Shown here in pieces: positions 1 through 8,682 of a DNA stretch of 64,000 nucleotides (the stretch's first letter is position 1; each line of letters starts with the position of its first letter). The DNA is taken from NCBI GenBank assembly GCA_964551015.1, contig CAZKBP010000032.1, positions 8,443-72,442 on the forward strand, in the 5' to 3' direction. This DNA is from CAZKBP01 sp964551015. GTDB taxonomy: Bacteria > Bacteroidota > Bacteroidia > Cytophagales > Microscillaceae. The translations under genes were made by a program, and so were the position numbers. Under the pieces are notes generated by a model. That model had not been told where the DNA came from, did not search any database, and saw only the letters and a program-made list of their open reading frames with translations.

Positions 1-83
1 TCGGCTATTTTAAGGAAACTATTCAAAGATGGCAGGTATTAATTTATATCTGCCTTTTTCTTGAAGGCAGCCGCTACCACAGG

Positions 84-113
84 AAAAGCCCAAGTAAATG
101 CTTGAGCTTTTTC
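84..113. terminator. Bidirectional hairpin terminator
   Basis: An imperfect stem pairs AAAAGC plus CAAG (84-94) with CTTG plus GCTTTT (101-111). There is one C/A mismatch and a 6-nt loop, with T-rich sequence on the plus side and A-rich sequence before it. It lies just past the stop of the minus-strand gene at 158 and would also end a plus-strand gene entering from outside the window. A second small hairpin, CTGCCTT/AAGGCAG, sits at 50-70. Confidence 0.6.
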
Positions 114-157
114 TTATTTTTTGGTTGAGTATCCTTACGTCATATGGAGGTAATTGC

Positions 158-1033
158 TTAATTGCAAATATTAAGTCTTTTTATATCCGCCTTCACGTAT
201 TGAGACTTATTACATTCTTTTCCATTGTGTTTGATACTGATTTGATGAGCCCCACTTTTCTCTTCCACGAGGATCGTTTTGAAATTTAAGTTTTCATTAA
301 TTGGTTGTACCTCTACTCCATCCACAAAAATTTTCCCTTTGCTCATGTCTGCATTGACTACGAGAGTTACTTTATATGAAACCGGGGGCTGAGGGGTAAC
401 GGGAGTATCTCGCGTATTTCCATTTATATTTGAAGTAGCCGGGTCAGTTTGACCAGCTTTATTATCTCCACGCTTGTTCTCGGATGTGCTTGGTTCATCT
501 GCCAAATTGTCCCCATCTGGATTTTGCTCGGATTCTATCTTATTTTCACCACTCTCGGGTGGTGTAATAGGGTTTGTAGATTCTGGATTAAGCTTGGATT
601 GTCTTTCATCATCAGATTGAGTGCTGAATAAGGGTATGATGATGAATGATAAGGAAATCAGAACAAGCAGCGACAAGAGGACTATGATGAGTGCCCTTTG
701 TTTTTTCTTATTTGCGTTGGCGACTGGCTGAGCCTGATTGAGTTTCAATTTCTCAGAACTTTCCTCTTCCAGTTCTTTGATTAGATCGACCAAGGATTTT
801 CTTATCTTGGCAACTTCACTTCTGTAAGTATTATCATTTACGGTACCCATGCTGTTTTCATTCTTTATTTCTACTAGTCTCGAGTGCATAAGCATTACCT
901 TTGTATCAAGGGCAGAGTCATGATTGTCACGAGCATACGTTTCTAATCCATTCAATGCATGGGTAAGCTGGTCATTTAAGATGTATGCCCTCAATTCATT
1001 GATCAGCTCTTTTTTTGAGTTTGATGTTTTCAT
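158..1033 (-). CDS. Membrane protein: effector-associated-like (EAD11-type) domain, TM segment, periplasmic PEGA-like domain
   Basis: This 291-aa protein has three parts. Residues 1-90 are helical and charged. Their pattern (ALNGLETYA, then VMLMHSRLVEIKNE, then YRSEVAKIRKSLVDLIKELEEE) resembles my memory of effector-associated domain 11, a death-like adaptor domain described in bacterial NTP-dependent conflict systems. Residues 113-136 form one transmembrane helix after a KKKQR stop-transfer motif. A Ser/Pro/Asn/Glu-rich linker (137-217) leads to a C-terminal beta domain (219-291) with a PEGA-like GKIFVDGVEV motif. The expected topology is cytosolic N-terminus and periplasmic C-terminus. No enzymatic domain is present, so an adaptor or sensor role is inferred. 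It is divergent from the exported protein at 1352, and its downstream side lies outside the window. The EAD11 label rests on pattern memory only. Confidence 0.6.
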   Translation of the reverse strand: MKTSNSKKELINELRAYILNDQLTHALNGLETYARDNHDSALDTKVMLMHSRLVEIKNENSMGTVNDNTYRSEVAKIRKSLVDLIKELEEESSEKLKLNQAQPVANANKKKQRALIIVLLSLLVLISLSFIIIPLFSTQSDDERQSKLNPESTNPITPPESGENKIESEQNPDGDNLADEPSTSENKRGDNKAGQTDPATSNINGNTRDTPVTPQPPVSYKVTLVVNADMSKGKIFVDGVEVQPINENLNFKTILVEEKSGAHQISIKHNGKECNKSQYVKADIKRLNICN

Positions 1034-1351
1034 AACATGAGATGAGATATTTTTCTTAAAAAAATCACCGAATATTTTTATTCTACCATGAATGTTAAAT
1101 AGCTCGGACTCGCGTGTAATTAGACTTGGTAGTCGCGTGCTTTAAGATAAAAATTTTTATTGAATTTTTTACTTGCAAAAAAAGGGAGTTATTGATAAAT
1201 TTAGTTGAAATTGTATTCAATCTAGATTTGGAAGGCAATCAATTAACCAGATTCGGCACGTTTTATGGTACCTGAGCAGGCTCAGGATTTGAACTTTTTA
1301 ACAAGTTTTGATTTTTTAAGTAATTCACAAACTTATAATTAAGCCTCAAAA
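1034..1351. other. Divergent intergenic region (about 320 bp)
   Basis: This AT-rich spacer separates the minus-strand gene ending upstream at 1033 from the plus-strand gene at 1352, so it should hold two promoters. I could not place a convincing operator or any small ORF in it. Confidence 0.4.
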
Positions 1352-2611
1352 ATGAATGTTTACCGTTTATGGTCGCTGGCCTTTATTATTCCCGCTTTAT
1401 TAAGTGAAACCGTTCTTGCCCAAGCAGATTTTTGCAAACAAGCTTATGTATGGCAGTTTAGTGATGAAGATGGTGAGGAAACAGATTTAGCACAACAATT
1501 GCGAGACGAGGTTTCGGAAGTATTAAGCCATCAGTTTAATTGTGTTCTTCTTCAGAGAGGTAAATTCGCGGATATCTTGGCTCATATCGATAATGAAGCT
1601 GCCATTCATTCCGCAAATTCCATCCCTACTGAGATTCGTCAGCAATTCGTGGATGCTAAAATCGTGATCTTTGGAACTGTTATTCAGGATTATTCCTCCG
1701 GAGTGATTACTTTAAAACTCTCATTTGAAAAATTAGAAACTGCCGAAATCATCAAAGCAAGTTCAGTAGTACTAGAAGATAATGATAGAATGACACGGAA
1801 GAATGATATTGCCTTGTTTATCGATGAAATATTTGAACTTGGGATCATTGAAATCGCCGAGCCAGAAGAAGAAGGAGAGGAAGAGGAGGAAGAAGCACCC
1901 AAAGAAACCGTTTCCAAGCCAGGGCAAGAAACGCCTCTTTCCGTCTTTACCCTTGGGGCTTTAAGAATTCAAGCAAAACCTAATCAGGTTGACAAATTAG
2001 GTCAACCGGTACGTCTAACTGGCATCATTCCCGTGCAGTCTGGTTCTGAAAGTATACAATATCGCTTCGTGCAAGACTTCGTACTTAATCAGGACAAGAA
2101 AAAAACTAAAAAAACCAAGTGGAAAAATTTGACGATAAGCATCCCCGGTGAAATACGAGTGAATTACGAGTTTCCAGCTAATCTGGCGGGGAAAGCTCAA
2201 ATCTGGCTGGAAGTTCGTCTAAACAAAGAACCAAAGGATCAACAAAAGATTGAAAAATCAAATAAAGCAATCATTAATAATTATGGTCAGCTTAGTGCTC
2301 CTAGTAAGATATCTCCAGCCACGGGAACAATAAAAAACCTCAAAGGGAATGATAAAATCACATTTAGCTGGAAGCCAGTTGACGGGGCTCGAAAATATAT
2401 ACTAACGGTCAATTACATGGATAAAGGAAAGATTCAGGTTCAGCAAAAATTTCCAGTGAAAGTCAATGGGTATAGTAATCTTTCTTACACCCACGTACTG
2501 ATTAAAGAGGCAAATGCTTATAAAGCTATCAAATGGAATGTAAAGGCCGTAGATGGATGGGGCAGACGCAGTCCAAAGGAAGAAGGATGGCGCATACAAT
2601 TGGGTAATTAG
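1352..2611 (+). CDS. Exported CsgG/FlgO-like protein with acidic linker and Ig-like C-terminus
   Basis: This 419-aa protein has a signal peptide (residues 1-24, ending VLAQA). Residues 30-170 look like the alpha/beta fold of CsgG/FlgO-type proteins: a short stretch around QLRDEVSEVLSHQFNCVLLQR followed by IVIFGTVIQDYSSGVITLKLSFEKLET. A very acidic linker (EEEGEEEEEEAPKE) follows near residues 171-186. The rest contains two beta-rich segments; the last (SWKPVDGARKYILTVNY) resembles a fibronectin-III/Ig fold. Such proteins usually work in the periplasm or at the outer membrane. It diverges from the death-like-domain membrane protein, so the two may act together. No catalytic residues are visible, and the family call is from fold pattern only. 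Confidence 0.5.
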   Translation: MNVYRLWSLAFIIPALLSETVLAQADFCKQAYVWQFSDEDGEETDLAQQLRDEVSEVLSHQFNCVLLQRGKFADILAHIDNEAAIHSANSIPTEIRQQFVDAKIVIFGTVIQDYSSGVITLKLSFEKLETAEIIKASSVVLEDNDRMTRKNDIALFIDEIFELGIIEIAEPEEEGEEEEEEAPKETVSKPGQETPLSVFTLGALRIQAKPNQVDKLGQPVRLTGIIPVQSGSESIQYRFVQDFVLNQDKKKTKKTKWKNLTISIPGEIRVNYEFPANLAGKAQIWLEVRLNKEPKDQQKIEKSNKAIINNYGQLSAPSKISPATGTIKNLKGNDKITFSWKPVDGARKYILTVNYMDKGKIQVQQKFPVKVNGYSNLSYTHVLIKEANAYKAIKWNVKAVDGWGRRSPKEEGWRIQLGN

Positions 2612-2926
2612 TGCCTTCAAGATTTGACGCTACAGTATTATTGAATCTAATCTCTGTGTGCCCCAATCATGAGAATAGTCCAGCTTTTGCTTGTCTTATA
2701 GTTAGCTACTAGTAAGAGGTAGTCTCACTCCCCTGGCAGTTGTTTGGGCATGGCTTCGCCAATCACTTATGGGTAAAAATGTACATTTGTCCAAGAGCTG
2801 ATTCTTTCATTGGATAAAAATACAAGAATCAGGAGAAGAGGAATTGATCAATAGCTTTTCGCTTGAACCCTAGCAAGTGGAGGAAGATATAACTAATCTA
2901 TAACCCTGAGCGTGAGTTGTAGTCGC
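2612..2926. other. Intergenic, convergent gene ends
   Basis: About 315 bp lie between the ends of a plus-strand and a minus-strand gene. I see no clear hairpin terminator, no RNA gene and no credible ORF here. Confidence 0.4.
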
Positions 2927-3400
2927 TTAATCTTTCTTGCGAAAATAGCGATTACTAAGCCCACGACTTAGCGAATAGGGCAGGGCAATAATAATAGCTC
3001 CTAATAAGATAGCTCCCCAAATGCGTACGCTCTGGAAAATCATAAATTGGACAACCATATCCAATATAATACCAATCACCAGCGGTTTGGAAATAGCGGG
3101 CCAAATCTGCTTTAAATAATCTTTCCGATCATTTTGAGAAGTGATCAGGTGTAGTAAGAATGCTGGTTTTTTGTTTTTTGCATCCAATCGGCCATCCCGA
3201 ATCCCCAGAACTATGGCCAATAGAGGCTGTAGAATCAAGCGAAAATGAAAAGGCCCCGTGATCCGAGCTTGAATTTTTTCCAAGATACTTGGTTCCTGAG
3301 CCATTGACAAATGAATATCTAGGCTGAACATAAAGAGCATGAGCAGTAGCATCCTACTCAGGCAATACCTTAATGGTCTGGATTGGAAGTGTTGGAACAT
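2927..3400 (-). CDS. Conserved membrane protein of unknown function
   Basis: A 157-aa protein starting at the ATG whose complement is at 3398-3400; an upstream in-frame ATG exists but would add an odd Asn/Tyr-rich leader. It has a hydrophobic N-terminal segment ending SMAQ, then ILEKIQARITGPFHFRLILQ, a GIRDGR motif, and two C-terminal hydrophobic segments (IGIILDMVVQFMIF and GAILLGAIIIALPYSL) before RGLSNRYFRKKD. The GPF-RLILQP-LGIRDGR-ALPY-RGLTNR pattern is recalled from a widespread bacterial family without assigned function. It likely sits in the inner membrane. Confidence 0.65.
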   Translation of the reverse strand: MFQHFQSRPLRYCLSRMLLLMLFMFSLDIHLSMAQEPSILEKIQARITGPFHFRLILQPLLAIVLGIRDGRLDAKNKKPAFLLHLITSQNDRKDYLKQIWPAISKPLVIGIILDMVVQFMIFQSVRIWGAILLGAIIIALPYSLSRGLSNRYFRKKD

Positions 3401-3539
3401 AGTACTGTTTATGTTTTTATAAATATTCAGATTGATGTATTTGTAAATTTCAGTGATGGCAGATGTTATACCAATCCATCTCTGCGATGTATACACTTAG
3501 ATGGGAGTGGATTCTCCGCTGGAATACCCCAAAACCCCT

Positions 3540-3680
3540 CCGTGTCTCTGTGTTTGAATAAGCTCCGTATCTCTGTGTTTGAATAAGCTCCGTGTCTCCG
3601 TGTCTCTGTGTTTGAATAAGCTCCGTGTCTCTGTGTCTCTGTGTCTCCGTGTCTCCGTGTCTCCGTGTTTGAATAAACCG
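3540..3680. repeat. Nested tandem repeat: 8-nt unit YYGTGTCT inside a 25-nt super-unit
   Basis: The super-unit starts CCGTGTCTCTGTGTTTG and ends AATAAGCT (25 nt). It occurs at 3540-3564 and 3565-3589, then as an expanded 33-nt form (3590-3622), then with about six 8-nt units in a row before ending GAATAAACC. Length changes come in steps of 8 nt, which suggests slippage. It lies in the spacer before the thioesterase gene at 3815. Minus-strand reading frames here encode meaningless RHGDTET repeats. Confidence 0.9.
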
Positions 3681-3814
3681 TGCAAGGGTATGAAAGCCCG
3701 CCACCACGCTAATTGCACGCTTAAAATTTGCTCTAATTTAGAACAATAAAGGTCAGAAATATCCCACTTCTTGATTAATTTTAAATTTAAAACAAAAATC
3801 TTCACTTCATTGAT

Positions 3815-4264
3815 ATGGAACAAACATTCACTTACCTACTTCGCGTTCGTTACCTGGAGTGCGATGCGCAAAAAGTAGTTTTTAATGGTCGCTATGCCGA
3901 TTATGTAGATATTGCCGTGGGGGAATACATGCGAGCTATCTGGGGAGATTATGAGAATATAATTTCCCAAGGGCTGGACTTTCAGGTAGTAAGCCTAACG
4001 ATCAACTGGAAAGGCCCTGCTCATTTTGATGATATTCTGGCCGTAAAAGTTCACCCCAGTAGAATTGGCAACACTTCTTTTACCTTCCAATGTGAATTTT
4101 ATAATTATAAAAACCACCGGGCAGTGGCCACGGCTGAGATTACTTACGTGATGGTCAGTGCCACGGAGTTTACTAAAATTCCGATACCGAACGATATACG
4201 GGAAAAAATTGAAAAAGGAGCTCCTAGCGTGTTGGTGGATCACGCGGGAGCAGATACTGGATAA
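3815..4264 (+). CDS. Acyl-CoA thioesterase, 4HBT/YbgC type
   Basis: This 149-aa protein has the size and pattern of hotdog-fold thioesterases of the 4-hydroxybenzoyl-CoA/YbgC class, which hydrolyse acyl-CoA thioesters in the cytosol. The N-terminal motif RVRYLECDAQKVVFNGRYADY carries the expected catalytic Asp (D17), the VVFNGRY segment and D32. The second half has the usual strands (VSLTINWKGPAHFDDILAV and GNTSFTFQCEFYN). It is alone on the plus strand between a repeat and a bidirectional terminator. Its natural acyl substrate cannot be read from sequence. Confidence 0.85.
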   Translation: MEQTFTYLLRVRYLECDAQKVVFNGRYADYVDIAVGEYMRAIWGDYENIISQGLDFQVVSLTINWKGPAHFDDILAVKVHPSRIGNTSFTFQCEFYNYKNHRAVATAEITYVMVSATEFTKIPIPNDIREKIEKGAPSVLVDHAGADTG

Positions 4265-4352
4265 TCTACCCGCTCGCTTTGCTAAGCCCCGTACCAGAGA
4301 CACGATTGCCTAGATGACGGCTTGAACCAATTACAAAAATAGGCAAAAAAAG

Positions 4353-4383
4353 AACCCGAAAGTGAAACCAACACTTTCGGGTT
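4353..4383. terminator. Strong bidirectional terminator
   Basis: A perfect 12-bp stem (4353-4364 with 4372-4383, AACCCGAAAGTG pairing with CACTTTCGGGTT) has a 7-nt loop. It is flanked by an A-run on the left and a T-run on the right. It serves both the thioesterase (plus) and the TonB receptor (minus), whose ends converge here. Confidence 0.93.
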
Positions 4384-4420
4384 TTTTAGCTTTTATTTTT
4401 GCAGCTAAAATAGGTAGGAT

Positions 4421-7147
4421 TTACCTATTAGCTCCAAATTGATAAGTTGCTTTAACCAGTACCAGAGCACCTACGAAAGGAGCTCCAAAAATCGGCTGAT
4501 AATCCACATCAAAGATATTAGTAGCCGTAACACCTAGGTTTAGCCCAAAATCAAAATTATAACCCGCTCCTGCATCGAAGATCGTGAAAGAATCCACTTC
4601 ACCCGTCCAAGGTGCTCCGTTTACACTACGCCAAGCATTGTTATAGCGCATGGCAATATTTCCGTAGAAACCGCGCTCTGGTTGATATTCAACACCAAGC
4701 TTTATTTGTGTATCTGGAATATTCAGGGAGAACTCTGTCCCGGTTTCGCTCCCTACGATGTCAAGATCTTCCCAATAGGCTTCGTTCAACCAGGATAGAT
4801 TACCAAATACAGAAAGATCAGGTCTGATAAAGTATTCCAAGCCAAAATCAATACCCCAATAATCAAGTTCTTCAATATTTAAATAGGTCAAACTAGCACC
4901 ACCCCCTAGTCCAGATGCTTGAATAGAAGGTAAAGCCTGATCATTATTGAGAACACCTAGTGGGTTAGGGGTACCACCCTCGGACAAGGCAATACTACTA
5001 GCAACGGCCTGATAGGTACCAGCCAGAGTGGCTACATCTAGTCCAAATTGCGCTAGTTCTTCGTCCGTAAAAACTGCGGCTACCGCACCACCTAAATCTG
5101 TACCTAGACTTGGATAACCCAGTAAAGGAGCGGTTAGTACTGGAGCCGTTAGGTTATTTTGACGACGATTGTAATAAATATCTAAGGATACACTCAATCT
5201 ACCTGCAAAAACTCCTTTATAACCAATCTCGAACATATCAGATTCTGATAATTCCAAGGGACCGCGCGTGATCGGATTTCCAAAAGCAAGTGCCCCAGAA
5301 TTTCCCATAATACTTGGCGTTCGGCTGACTAACAATGCCTGTAATTCTGGATCATTAAAGGCTGGATTGACTCCTGGCAAAGCAGCGGTAACTACCCCGT
5401 ATGCCAAGTTTAAAGGATAATCTTGACCGGGCAGGTTGGATCCAGTGATAAACTCGGTGGATGTGCCATTATTAAAAGTATGCGCCTCAACTCCATTAGT
5501 TAACCAAGCTGGTACACCCGGAGCCAAAAATTCGAGGGGAAGATCACCATACAAGTTGACTGCCGTGGGTGCCCCAAAAGCTTTGTTCCAAGTGGCTCTT
5601 AACGTATGATTGGGAGCTGCTTTATACACCACACCAACTCGGGGAGAAAAGGCGATTTCATCTAGCGCCGCAAAACGGTCAACCCGACCTGCCGCGATGA
5701 AGTTTAATTTATCAGTGGCCTTGAAGTCAACTTGGGCATAGCCTCCTATGATGGAGTAATCATCCTCATCTTCAAACCTTCCGTGGATACTACCCTCAGT
5801 CTCAATGGTGTTGATCCGGTAATCTGTCCCCACTGTGAAATCCAATTTGTTATTAGCTGCTTGAAAATTGTATTGCAATTGTCCTTCCACCTGATGTGCT
5901 TCATTGATGGTGGTAAGCCCCGTGCTATATAAAAATGAGTTCCCGTCACCCCCATTCTGATAAGACCAGAACACCTGGCCAAAAAAGCCTCCGGCTTGTA
6001 CCCTTACTTGCGCAAAAGGACGAGGAGCAGTGGTGTAACCTTCGCCTTGGCTGGTTCGGAAGATAGATTCTCCTACTCCATAACCACCTACACCCACGAT
6101 GCTAAGATTATCGGAAGGGCGATATTCCAGCGTAGCGGTAAAACCATAAGAGCGCATATCATAGTTTGGAATGTCCGTGGTGATAACATTCTCGGGATTA
6201 ACAGCACTGACCACTTGGGGCTGAAAACTCGCGAGGCGGGCGGCCTGAACGGGATCCACGGTGGAATCACTCTCAATTTCAAAATCTTGAGCCCTACGGT
6301 AATATCCTGTAATTTTGTAGCCTAGTTTTTCATCTTTAGTATGACCTGCGTGGCGGAATGAAGCTCCGAATGAACTTTGGTTACCTCCATACACGCTGAC
6401 CGTCGTACCGGGATAACGGAAAGGGTCTTTGGAAATAAAGTGTACGATACCCGCTTCCACACCTGGTCCATAGAGAGCAGAACCCGGCCCTCGGATCACC
6501 TCAACTCTTTCTAGGTCAATCGCATCAATAGGTTGCTGCTCGAACTGAAGCGCGCCGAGGCTGGGTAGTAAGAGGTTTCGGTAATCGGCCATGATAAAGG
6601 TCTCCGTCTGGAATACCGCCGATCTACCGCGCAGGTTGACCTGTCCCCCTCCTACGCCATATTGCGATACATTCACGCCCGTCAGGTTACGGATGGAGAG
6701 CATGGGATTAACCACGGCATCATTGGCGATTTTGTCAGCATTCAGGATACTGATGGCGGCGGGTGCCTCTTGTATCTTCTCACGTTTACGGGAAGCAGAT
6801 ACAACAACCTCTTCACCGATCATTACCTGAGGTTCCATTTGTACGCTTACCCCCGAACGACTGCCTGTGATCTCAAGCTCTACGCGAGAGAAGCCAATAC
6901 TAGAAAAAATGAGGGTAAAAGGAGCAGGCTGCGTCGTACTTAGGTTAAAATTTCCATTCACATCCGTGGTAGTACCCGAGCTTGTGCCCTTGACTTGGAT
7001 ATTGACGCCGATAACGCCTTCTCCCGTTTGTGCGTCGCTAACTGTGCCCGAAACCGTGGTTTGAGCCATTAATTTGGTGCTACTGAAGAGACAAAATAAG
7101 ATGCCTATCCAGAAATAACAGAATTTCAAAGAGGAATTGTGTTTCAT
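4421..7147 (-). CDS. TonB-dependent outer-membrane receptor with carboxypeptidase-regulatory N-domain
   Basis: This 908-aa protein has a signal peptide (residues 1-28, ending LMAQ). A CarboxypepD_reg-like beta-sandwich follows (about 30-113: VSGTVSDAQTGEGVIGVNIQVKG). The plug domain (about 115-240) contains VVSASRKREKIQEAPAAISIL, VNLRGRSA and the RVEVIRGPGSALYGPGVEAG motif. The remainder is a 22-strand-type barrel ending in an aromatic-containing strand (KATYQFGANR). It imports or binds a large ligand at the outer membrane using TonB energy. There is no SusD-like partner next to it, so it is not a typical glycan-uptake pair; a siderophore, vitamin or other organic ligand is possible. It is monocistronic, ended by the terminator at 4353. 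Confidence 0.92.
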   Translation of the reverse strand: MKHNSSLKFCYFWIGILFCLFSSTKLMAQTTVSGTVSDAQTGEGVIGVNIQVKGTSSGTTTDVNGNFNLSTTQPAPFTLIFSSIGFSRVELEITGSRSGVSVQMEPQVMIGEEVVVSASRKREKIQEAPAAISILNADKIANDAVVNPMLSIRNLTGVNVSQYGVGGGQVNLRGRSAVFQTETFIMADYRNLLLPSLGALQFEQQPIDAIDLERVEVIRGPGSALYGPGVEAGIVHFISKDPFRYPGTTVSVYGGNQSSFGASFRHAGHTKDEKLGYKITGYYRRAQDFEIESDSTVDPVQAARLASFQPQVVSAVNPENVITTDIPNYDMRSYGFTATLEYRPSDNLSIVGVGGYGVGESIFRTSQGEGYTTAPRPFAQVRVQAGGFFGQVFWSYQNGGDGNSFLYSTGLTTINEAHQVEGQLQYNFQAANNKLDFTVGTDYRINTIETEGSIHGRFEDEDDYSIIGGYAQVDFKATDKLNFIAAGRVDRFAALDEIAFSPRVGVVYKAAPNHTLRATWNKAFGAPTAVNLYGDLPLEFLAPGVPAWLTNGVEAHTFNNGTSTEFITGSNLPGQDYPLNLAYGVVTAALPGVNPAFNDPELQALLVSRTPSIMGNSGALAFGNPITRGPLELSESDMFEIGYKGVFAGRLSVSLDIYYNRRQNNLTAPVLTAPLLGYPSLGTDLGGAVAAVFTDEELAQFGLDVATLAGTYQAVASSIALSEGGTPNPLGVLNNDQALPSIQASGLGGGASLTYLNIEELDYWGIDFGLEYFIRPDLSVFGNLSWLNEAYWEDLDIVGSETGTEFSLNIPDTQIKLGVEYQPERGFYGNIAMRYNNAWRSVNGAPWTGEVDSFTIFDAGAGYNFDFGLNLGVTATNIFDVDYQPIFGAPFVGALVLVKATYQFGANR

Positions 7148-7850
7148 TAGTGTATTATTTAATTGTTGAAAAAAAATGCAAATTTAGATCATGGAAGAGG
7201 ATCACTTTTTCTAAGAATTTCTTCCGTGATTACAGTGCCTTCCAAGCACCTGTCAATAATTCAATAGGGGCTATGATCGGCTGAACTTTAGAGCTTCCTT
7301 CCCAAGCTTGAGCCGAAACCTAGCTTTTTTTGCTTCGCATTTCGATTGTATCAATATCTCGCAAATTAATATGATTTTAGTAGAAAAATTCAAGTTTAAT
7401 CTATAAAAAAGTAAAATATTCGTTTTTTATTTTTTAGCAGCGACCACGAAAGGAGATCATATCTGATGGAACTACTATGGATACCGAGTATTGAGGAACA
7501 GGGATGGCACCAAGTTCTTTTGTTCAAAGAAGTTGGGTAAAGTAGTGTAAATAATGTCTTAGTCTATCAGAAGGTGAGCCGTGTCCACACCTCAGGTATA
7601 TGCACGAAATGGATGACAAGATTTAGACACCTTGAATCCTAAGTATGAGCAGTAAAATCACCTGCCTGTCATCCAGCAAGGAGCTTGTTAGAAGTTCCGA
7701 GTGATGGTGTTTAGCCAAAATAGGATTCTTCAAACAAGCCCCTTGACGAGGTGACAAGAGGTGATATATTTGGGGTGTAGATACAAAAGACAGTGATGCA
7801 AACCGCAAAAAATAAATACTATTTTTTCTTAGTGAAATTTATTCCGACCA
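7148..7850. other. Long intergenic region (about 700 bp) with a copy of a dispersed repeat
   Basis: No convincing gene is visible. The segment 7725-7772 closely matches 36174-36212 (shared core TTCTTCAAACAAG, then CCCTTG and GGTGACAA), so it carries one copy of a dispersed repeat. A 24-codon ORF at 7467 has a purine-rich AAAGGAG about 10 nt upstream but no other support. The promoter of the TonB receptor should lie near 7150-7250. Confidence 0.5.
7725..7772. repeat. Dispersed repeat, copy 1
   Basis: This stretch shares most positions with 36174-36212: GATTCTTCAAACAAG versus GGTTCTTCAAACAAG, followed in both by CCCTTG, GGTGACAA and GTG. Both copies are outside or at the edges of genes. Confidence 0.65.
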
Positions 7851-8561
7851 TTAATAAAATCTATAGGCCAAAGATAATCCTATATTAAAAGAAAGAATTG
7901 GAGGAGTGTAATCGCTAATCACTACTGCATTATCCGTAGTTGTTACTACATCGGGGATGTTTACAAACCCTCCACTAAAGGTAAAAGTGGGCATCAAGGA
8001 GATTCGTTTACCAAAATCATTGCGTAAGCCGAATCCAAATTCATAGCCCAAGCCAGCACCCGTTTCGGAACTCCGGCTAAAATTAGTCGTCACCGTTCCG
8101 TCTGGGTTACTGACAGTGAGACCGGGGCTAGTCACGAATAAGGGACCCAAGCCAAATCGAGGGGAAATACTAAGTTTTCTGGTGAGTTTGAACCGATAAT
8201 CCAACCCTACCAAAAAGTAATAAGCTTGCCAGTCTTCGGTACTTCCAGAAAATTGAGCCCCAGGATTTGCTTCATTAAAATCATCAATTACATCCTCCAC
8301 TTCGGTATCATAAGTTTGGTATCTGAAAGTAAACGTGAGGGTAAGTCTGTTATCTAAAAAATACCCTCCATAGAGATCAAGCTTTTGACCATTCTTGGCA
8401 AAGCCCGCATCTGGATTCTCGATATCTGTATCACTAAAATCACCTAAAGAGAAACTGGTTCCATAAGAAACGCCTATGTAAAATTTAGCTTCTTCGGAGT
8501 CTTCCTGAGCCAATAAAAAACCCGGAATTAACAATAAAAAAAGTAAAATGAATTGTTTCAT
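7851..8561 (-). CDS. Outer-membrane beta-barrel protein
   Basis: A 236-aa protein with a clear signal peptide (MKQFILLFLLLIPGFLLAQ). Alternating hydrophobic/polar strands follow (KFYIGVSYGTSFSLGDFSD, LTLTFTFRYQTYDTE, YYFLVGLDYRFKL) and it ends in an aromatic C-terminal residue (LSLAYRFY), typical of small eight- to ten-strand barrels in Bacteroidota. There are no catalytic motifs. It is transcribed alone, downstream of the exported protein at 8683 on the same strand. The family is broad, so function stays unknown. Confidence 0.8.
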   Translation of the reverse strand: MKQFILLFLLLIPGFLLAQEDSEEAKFYIGVSYGTSFSLGDFSDTDIENPDAGFAKNGQKLDLYGGYFLDNRLTLTFTFRYQTYDTEVEDVIDDFNEANPGAQFSGSTEDWQAYYFLVGLDYRFKLTRKLSISPRFGLGPLFVTSPGLTVSNPDGTVTTNFSRSSETGAGLGYEFGFGLRNDFGKRISLMPTFTFSGGFVNIPDVVTTTDNAVVISDYTPPILSFNIGLSLAYRFY

Positions 8562-8682
8562 GATTATTGTAAACGTTGAAATTAAATATGAAAAAATATT
8601 TGGTTTAAGTAAAAACTAAGTTGCAAAAAGGGCTAGTTGCTGTCATTTCTGGCGTTCTGCATCTACTCGATGTGCATTTGTT

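Noticed and set aside
3450..3823. Minus-strand frames encoding RHGDTET repeats
   Set aside because: They are translations of the tandem nucleotide repeat, with no start context or homology.
7623..7808. 61-aa minus-strand frame
   Set aside because: It overlaps the dispersed repeat at 7725-7772 and has no other coding sign.
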